From Spirochaetota bacterium (GTDB taxonomy: Bacteria; Spirochaetota; Spirochaetia; B11-G9), in NCBI GenBank assembly GCA_003641695.1, contig QNBL01000065.1, positions 1 through 10,042 on the forward strand: 10,042 nt of DNA, given 5' to 3'. Positions 6,278-10,042 of this stretch are shown here, piece by piece. The first letter of the stretch is position 1. Each line of letters begins with the position of its first letter. The notes beneath the pieces were generated by a model that was not told where the DNA came from, searched no databases, and saw nothing but the letters and a program-made list of their open reading frames with translations. The position numbers and the translations under genes are program-made.

Positions 6278-7126
6278 ATGAAAGAATTAGTACGGCGTGT
6301 ATCAGTTATTTTTTCTTTTCTTCTTTTCTCTGGCGGAACATCTCTCTTCGCCGAAAGCGGTGATGTGGATATCTCCGGAACTTTGTTCCACCATATTCTG
6401 AACGGCAGAAGTGTTGATCTTTTCCCCGGCGTACCTGCAGTAACACTGCCTTTGGGAATTTCTGTACATCAGGCAATGCTGTTTGTATCTGTTGTGCTTA
6501 TACTGCTGCTGTTTCTCCGTGCGGCACGAAACAAATCAATGAAACCTAAAGGCGTTCGCAGCATTGCCGAAATTATGATCCTTTTCGTAAGGGACGATAT
6601 CGTGTATCCGGTAATGGGTAAAGAGCGGGGTGAGAAGTGGCTGTCCTTTTTTATCTCTCTGTTTGTCTTTCTTTTAACCGTTAACCTTATAGGTCTTATA
6701 CCCGCTTTCAAAACAGCTACCGGAAACATCAATGTAACTACTGCCATGGCTGTAATTGTCTTTTTCCTGACTTTTGCTGTGGGATTCAAGGAATTAGGGG
6801 TTCCCGGGTTTTTCAAAAACATGTATCCCGAGGGAGTTGCGTTTCCCATTGGAATATTTGTGGTTCTGCTTGAGTTTATAGGACTGTTTACCAAATCGAT
6901 CGTACTGAGCCTGCGGCTTTTTGCCAACATGTTTGCCGGGCATCTGGCGATCCTTTCTTTTCTCGTACTCATTTTTGTGATAAGTCCTTTTTTCAGTCTT
7001 GTTTCAGTACCCTTTGCAGTATTCACCTATGTACTGGAGGTGCTTGTTGCGCTGCTCCAGGCATTCGTGTTTACGCTTTTGAGCTGTATTTTTATATCTA
7101 TGGCAAGTACCCCGGAAGGGGAATAA
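6278..7126 (+). CDS. atpB: F-type ATP synthase subunit a
   Basis: The membrane stator subunit that forms the ion half-channels against the c-ring. It is 282 residues with a hydrophobic, signal-like N-terminus (about 1-25, ending SLFA before ES), then an extracytoplasmic stretch and five to six transmembrane segments. The essential arginine is Arg213 in LSLRLFANMFAGH. His222 occupies the place of E. coli Glu219, and Glu254 the place of E. coli His245, with Gln261 seven residues on as in E. coli; this His/Glu swap is known in other bacteria and mitochondria. ATG 6278 is the only usable start, since nearby upstream ATGs hit stops at once. It is the first gene of the operon, with no atpI gene before it. 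Confidence 0.97.
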   Translation: MKELVRRVSVIFSFLLFSGGTSLFAESGDVDISGTLFHHILNGRSVDLFPGVPAVTLPLGISVHQAMLFVSVVLILLLFLRAARNKSMKPKGVRSIAEIMILFVRDDIVYPVMGKERGEKWLSFFISLFVFLLTVNLIGLIPAFKTATGNINVTTAMAVIVFFLTFAVGFKELGVPGFFKNMYPEGVAFPIGIFVVLLEFIGLFTKSIVLSLRLFANMFAGHLAILSFLVLIFVISPFFSLVSVPFAVFTYVLEVLVALLQAFVFTLLSCIFISMASTPEGE

Positions 7127-7146
7127 CGATAAAATGATTACTATAT

Positions 7147-7152
7147 AAGGAG
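7147..7152 (+). promoter_or_regulatory. Strong ribosome binding site of atpE
   Basis: AAGGAG lies 5 bases before the atpE ATG at 7158 and is the best Shine-Dalgarno match in the atp block. It decides for 7158 over an out-of-frame ATG at 7154. A strong site fits the need for many c subunits per complex. Confidence 0.75.
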
Positions 7153-7157
7153 TATGT

Positions 7158-7388
7158 ATGGATCTTTCAATGATAGCTAAAGCACTTGCAGTTATTGGGG
7201 CGGGGCTCGGAATTGCCGGTGGAAGTATCGGTATTGGATTAATCGGTGCCAAGGCCCTTGATGCTATAGCAAGGCAGCCACAGGAGAAAAAGGATATCCG
7301 TACCAACATGATTTTAATGGCGGCACTTATTGAGGGGCTTGCGTTCTTTGGCGCAATTATTGCCCTTCTTGTTGTATTCATGAAATAG
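7158..7388 (+). CDS. atpE: F-type ATP synthase subunit c
   Basis: A 76-residue proteolipid hairpin forming the rotor ring. Helix 1 carries the glycine-rich GAGLGIAGGSIGIGLIG (residues 14-30), the polar loop has the conserved ARQP at 38-41, and helix 2 has the ion-binding Glu59 in ALIEGLAFFG. Compared with the Na+-binding Ilyobacter tartaricus c subunit, the Gln32 position is Ile26 and the Ser66 position is Gly60, so the Na+ ligand set is missing and H+ coupling is predicted. It lies 31 bases after atpB. Confidence 0.97.
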   Translation: MDLSMIAKALAVIGAGLGIAGGSIGIGLIGAKALDAIARQPQEKKDIRTNMILMAALIEGLAFFGAIIALLVVFMK

Positions 7389-7396
7389 GCGGAAAT

Positions 7397-7879
7397 ATGG
7401 AACTTTTTGAGATAGAACCGGGGCTGGCCATATGGACATGGTTAAGCTTCGGCCTGCTGTTTTTTATTCTATGGAAGTTTTTGCTCCCCTCCCTCCTAAA
7501 GAGTATAAAGGACAGGGAGAAAACAATAGCAGGGGCAGTCGATAACGCTGAGGAAATCCAGAAACGGCTGGATGAAATAAAGAAAGAGGAATCGAAAATC
7601 ATTGATAAAGCCCGTGCTCAGGCGGATAAGATCCTCGGCGATACCAGAAAAGAGGCCGATGTCCTGAAAAGCAGACTGATAGCCAAGGCCGAAGAGGAAG
7701 CGGAAGCTATCGTTTCAAGGGCAAAGTTAAAAGCTGCCGAAGAGCGGGAAGTCCTGCTGCAGGCACTCCAGGAAGAGCTTGCAGACTTTGTTTGTGAGGC
7801 TTCCGAAAAGGTTACGGGAGTCTCGTTTACCTCCGAGAAAGACCGTAGAATGGTCAAAGAGATGGCCCGGACCTTATGA
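7397..7879 (+). CDS. atpF: F-type ATP synthase subunit b
   Basis: The peripheral stalk subunit: 160 residues, with one N-terminal transmembrane helix (about 10-32), the conserved basic KDREKTI after it, and a long charged helix (about 40-140) rich in Ala, Glu and Lys that forms the stator coiled coil. A GGCGGA site precedes the ATG, 8 bases after atpE. Length is normal for bacterial b. Only one b gene is present, so there is no b/b' pair as in phototrophs. Confidence 0.95.
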   Translation: MELFEIEPGLAIWTWLSFGLLFFILWKFLLPSLLKSIKDREKTIAGAVDNAEEIQKRLDEIKKEESKIIDKARAQADKILGDTRKEADVLKSRLIAKAEEEAEAIVSRAKLKAAEEREVLLQALQEELADFVCEASEKVTGVSFTSEKDRRMVKEMARTL

Positions 7880-8403
7880 GCGGCCGACTGGTAGTTAAAC
7901 GGTATGTAAAAGCTCTTGTTATGGCTGCAGAGGAATCAGCCTCTCTTGATTCTGTATCCGCTGATATCGAGGCTATAGCAGCCATACTCGGGGAGAAAGA
8001 GATTAAAGACTTCTGCCTTAAAAGTATCAGCAGTGATGCCGCCGGTAAGTTTGTGCAGACAGCTTTTATCCCCTATGTCGGGGAGTATACCGGTAGATGG
8101 TTGACTGTTATGGCGGAGAACGGGAGACTGGCTGCTCTACCTTTTGCCGAGGATGCTTTCAGGGAGCTGATAGAGCAGCGGAACGGTATTGTGTCGGTTG
8201 TTCTTGAAACTGCCAACGAACCCGGGGATCAGCTGGTAAGCAGTATCCTGGGGAAAATTGAAAAACACCTTGGGAAGAAAGTGGTTCTCGATGCTAGGAT
8301 CAACAAGGCACTTCTAGGCGGCTTCAGGCTTATCTGGCAGAACCGGATACTGGACAGATCTGTTAAAGGGCGGATTAATAATCTGAAAATGGCATTAAAA
8401 TAG
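7876..8403 (+). CDS. atpH: F-type ATP synthase subunit delta
   Basis: Connects the top of the alpha3beta3 head to the b stalk. It is 175 residues, the usual length. The N-terminus has the typical VKRYVKALVMAAEE helix, and the C-terminal part has VVLDARINKALLGGFRLIWQNRILDRSVKGRINNL, here broken for mention as the pair VDARINKALLGG-like and DRSVKGRI-like motifs of the OSCP/delta signature. It overlaps atpF by 4 bases (ATGA), so the two are translationally coupled. Confidence 0.94.
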   Translation: MSGRLVVKRYVKALVMAAEESASLDSVSADIEAIAAILGEKEIKDFCLKSISSDAAGKFVQTAFIPYVGEYTGRWLTVMAENGRLAALPFAEDAFRELIEQRNGIVSVVLETANEPGDQLVSSILGKIEKHLGKKVVLDARINKALLGGFRLIWQNRILDRSVKGRINNLKMALK

Positions 8404-8411
8404 GAATGAGT

Positions 8412-10042
8412 ATGAGAGATAGTATAAACCCAGCAGAAATTCTCGATATCCTGAAAAACAAAATAGAGGGATTTACACCGCAAAGCGGTGAGACAGAGAT
8501 AGGACGGATAATTCAGGCCGGAGACGGTATTGCACAGGCCTGGGGACTTGATAACATCCTTGCCGGAGAGTTGGTGGAAATCGATACTGAAGAGGGGGAG
8601 ATTGTCCGGGGTATGGTCATGAACCTCGAAGAAGAGACTGTCGGTATCATTCTGTTTTCCGATTATGAACATGTTACCGAAGGGTGTACCGTGCGGAGAA
8701 CAAAGAACGTTGCCGAAGTTCCTGTCGGAGAAGACCTTCTGGGGAGGGTTGTTGACCCCCTCGGGAATCCTCTGGATGGAAAACCGCCCATTGAAGCTGC
8801 CTCACGGAACAGGGTTGAAGTAAAAGGCCCCGGTATTATTGACCGGCAGAATGTTTCCCAGCCCCTCCAGACAGGAATCAAGGCAATTGATGCAATGATC
8901 CCGATAGGCCGTGGGCAGCGGGAGCTGATTATCGGTGACCGGAGAACCGGAAAAACCACCATAGCCATAGATACCATTATTAATCAGAAAACTGATGATG
9001 CAGAAAACAGGGTCTACTGTTTTTATGTTGCCATTGGACAGAAGCGGTCTTCGGTTGTTCAGCTCGTAGAAACCTTGAGAAAGCATGATGTTTTGAAGTA
9101 TACAACGGTGGTTGCCGCAACTGCATCTGATCCGGCATCCCTTCAATTTTTAGCCCCCTATGCTGCAACGGCAATGGCTGAATACTTCCGAGATTCCGGC
9201 AGGCACGCACTGGTAATTTTCGATGACCTGACCAAACATTCACAGGCATACAGAGAGCTTTCTCTCCTTATGCGCCGTTCCCCGGGCCGTGAAGCTTACC
9301 CGGGTGATGTTTTTTACCTTCATTCAAGGCTGCTTGAACGTGCGGCAAAGATGAGTACAGAGAAAGGTTCCGGATCATTAACAGCCCTTCCAATTGTTGA
9401 GACTCAGGAGGGGGACGTTTCCGCTTACATACCGACGAATGTTATTTCCATTACCGACGGTCAGATATTCCTTGAGGCTGATTTATTCAATTCAGGATTG
9501 CGCCCTGCTATTAACGTTGGTATTTCTGTTTCAAGAGTCGGCGGTGATGCCCAGATTAAAGCCATGAAGCAGACAGCGAGTTCTTTGCGTATAGATCTTG
9601 CCCAGTTCAGGGAACTTGCAGCTTTTATGCAGTTCTCTTCAGATTTGGATCAGTCTACCAAGAATCAGCTGGCCCGGGGGGAGCGTCTTACCGAAATTCT
9701 GAAGCAGAATCAGTATTCCCCCATAGAAGTTTTTAAACAGGTAATGATACTCAAGGCGGGAATTTCCGGAAGACTGGACAAGTATCCGACCAATAAACTG
9801 TCTGCGTATCAGAAGGAGCTTTTCGAGTATCTCGATACAGAAGGAGCCGGATTTATACGTTCATTGCGGGAGCAGGGTGCTTTTACTGACGATCTTGAAA
9901 CTGAGGCTTCCGGTATTTTTGACAAGTTTGAAGAGAAATTCCGTCCCGATTCTGTTGAAACCGGAATTGACTCAGGGTATACGGTGAACCTGGCCATGGC
10001 TTTGAGTCAGCGGCGATCCGGAATAAATCGGGATATGATGAA
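8412..10042 (+). CDS. atpA: F-type ATP synthase subunit alpha, 3' partial, with C-terminal extension
   Basis: The non-catalytic nucleotide-binding subunit of F1. The Walker A motif is GDRRTGKTT (residues 175-183), the family signature PAINVGISVS is present, and the arginine finger is Arg375 in SVSRVGG. The frame is open to the window end, giving 543 codons so far. The part aligning to the end of E. coli alpha (513 residues) finishes near residue 514 (FRPDS), so at least 29 further residues are encoded, with no recognised domain. ATG 8412 is preferred over the in-frame ATG 8406 because AGGA at 8402-8405 is correctly spaced from it. It follows atpH by 8 bases. No gamma-subunit start is visible in any frame before the edge. 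Confidence 0.96.
   Translation, partial: MRDSINPAEILDILKNKIEGFTPQSGETEIGRIIQAGDGIAQAWGLDNILAGELVEIDTEEGEIVRGMVMNLEEETVGIILFSDYEHVTEGCTVRRTKNVAEVPVGEDLLGRVVDPLGNPLDGKPPIEAASRNRVEVKGPGIIDRQNVSQPLQTGIKAIDAMIPIGRGQRELIIGDRRTGKTTIAIDTIINQKTDDAENRVYCFYVAIGQKRSSVVQLVETLRKHDVLKYTTVVAATASDPASLQFLAPYAATAMAEYFRDSGRHALVIFDDLTKHSQAYRELSLLMRRSPGREAYPGDVFYLHSRLLERAAKMSTEKGSGSLTALPIVETQEGDVSAYIPTNVISITDGQIFLEADLFNSGLRPAINVGISVSRVGGDAQIKAMKQTASSLRIDLAQFRELAAFMQFSSDLDQSTKNQLARGERLTEILKQNQYSPIEVFKQVMILKAGISGRLDKYPTNKLSAYQKELFEYLDTEGAGFIRSLREQGAFTDDLETEASGIFDKFEEKFRPDSVETGIDSGYTVNLAMALSQRRSGINRDMM

Noticed and set aside
6469..7026. A 185-residue open frame on the minus strand
   Set aside because: It lies entirely opposite atpB, has the composition of an antisense shadow of a membrane protein gene and no recognisable domain or ribosome site.
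8406..8411. Upstream ATG for atpA
   Set aside because: The AGGA site abuts it with no spacing, whereas the ATG at 8412 has six bases of spacing. The protein differs by only two residues.
9996..10042. Possible start of atpG (gamma) at ATG 9996
   Set aside because: It is in the same frame as atpA and does not encode the conserved gamma N-terminus (basic RDIKRRI-like helix), so it is read as part of the alpha extension.

Overview
The window holds two co-directional gene blocks, all on the + strand and tightly packed. It reads as ordinary bacterial chromosome from an anaerobic or fermentative organism of moderate GC. The host cannot be fixed from sequence alone. A subunit-a protein with a signal-like N-terminus and a membrane-anchored thioredoxin would fit a spirochaete or a similar diderm anaerobe, but this is a weak guess. 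No RNA genes, CRISPR arrays, insertion sequences or phage genes were seen.

Block 1 (about 1-6130) is the downstream end of a bacterial microcompartment (BMC, metabolosome) operon. In order it encodes a CoA-acylating aldehyde dehydrogenase (5' end cut by the window), two BMC-P pentameric vertex shell proteins, an RpiB/LacA-family sugar-phosphate isomerase, deoxyribose-phosphate aldolase (DeoC), phosphopentomutase (DeoB), an MFS transporter and an anchored thioredoxin-like protein. Gaps are short and several genes overlap by 4 bases. The combination of DeoC, RpiB, BMC-P and acylating aldehyde dehydrogenase matches the class called sugar-phosphate-utilising (SPU) BMCs. The inferred pathway runs from deoxyribose-1-phosphate to deoxyribose-5-phosphate (DeoB). 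DeoC then cleaves that to glyceraldehyde-3-phosphate plus acetaldehyde, and the dehydrogenase makes acetyl-CoA inside the shell. Both the dehydrogenase and DeoC carry an N-terminal amphipathic helix like those that target cargo into BMC shells. DeoB and RpiB do not show one. Hexameric (BMC-H) shell genes, a phosphotransacylase and nucleoside phosphorylases are absent here and may lie upstream.

An intergenic gap of 147 bases (6131-6277) separates the blocks. It carries a possible weak terminator, a tandem AT-rich 11-base repeat and a good sigma70-like promoter.

Block 2 (6278 to the end) is the start of an F-type ATP synthase operon in the classical order atpB-atpE-atpF-atpH-atpA (a, c, b, delta, alpha). 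The c subunit lacks the recognised Na+ ligands, so H+ coupling is likely. The alpha subunit reads on without a stop for at least 29 codons past its usual C-terminus and is cut by the window end.

The points most worth a second look are the SPU-type BMC with paired targeting helices, the Asp-for-Cys replacement in the RpiB-like isomerase, the inclusion of phosphopentomutase in the operon, and the alpha-subunit extension.
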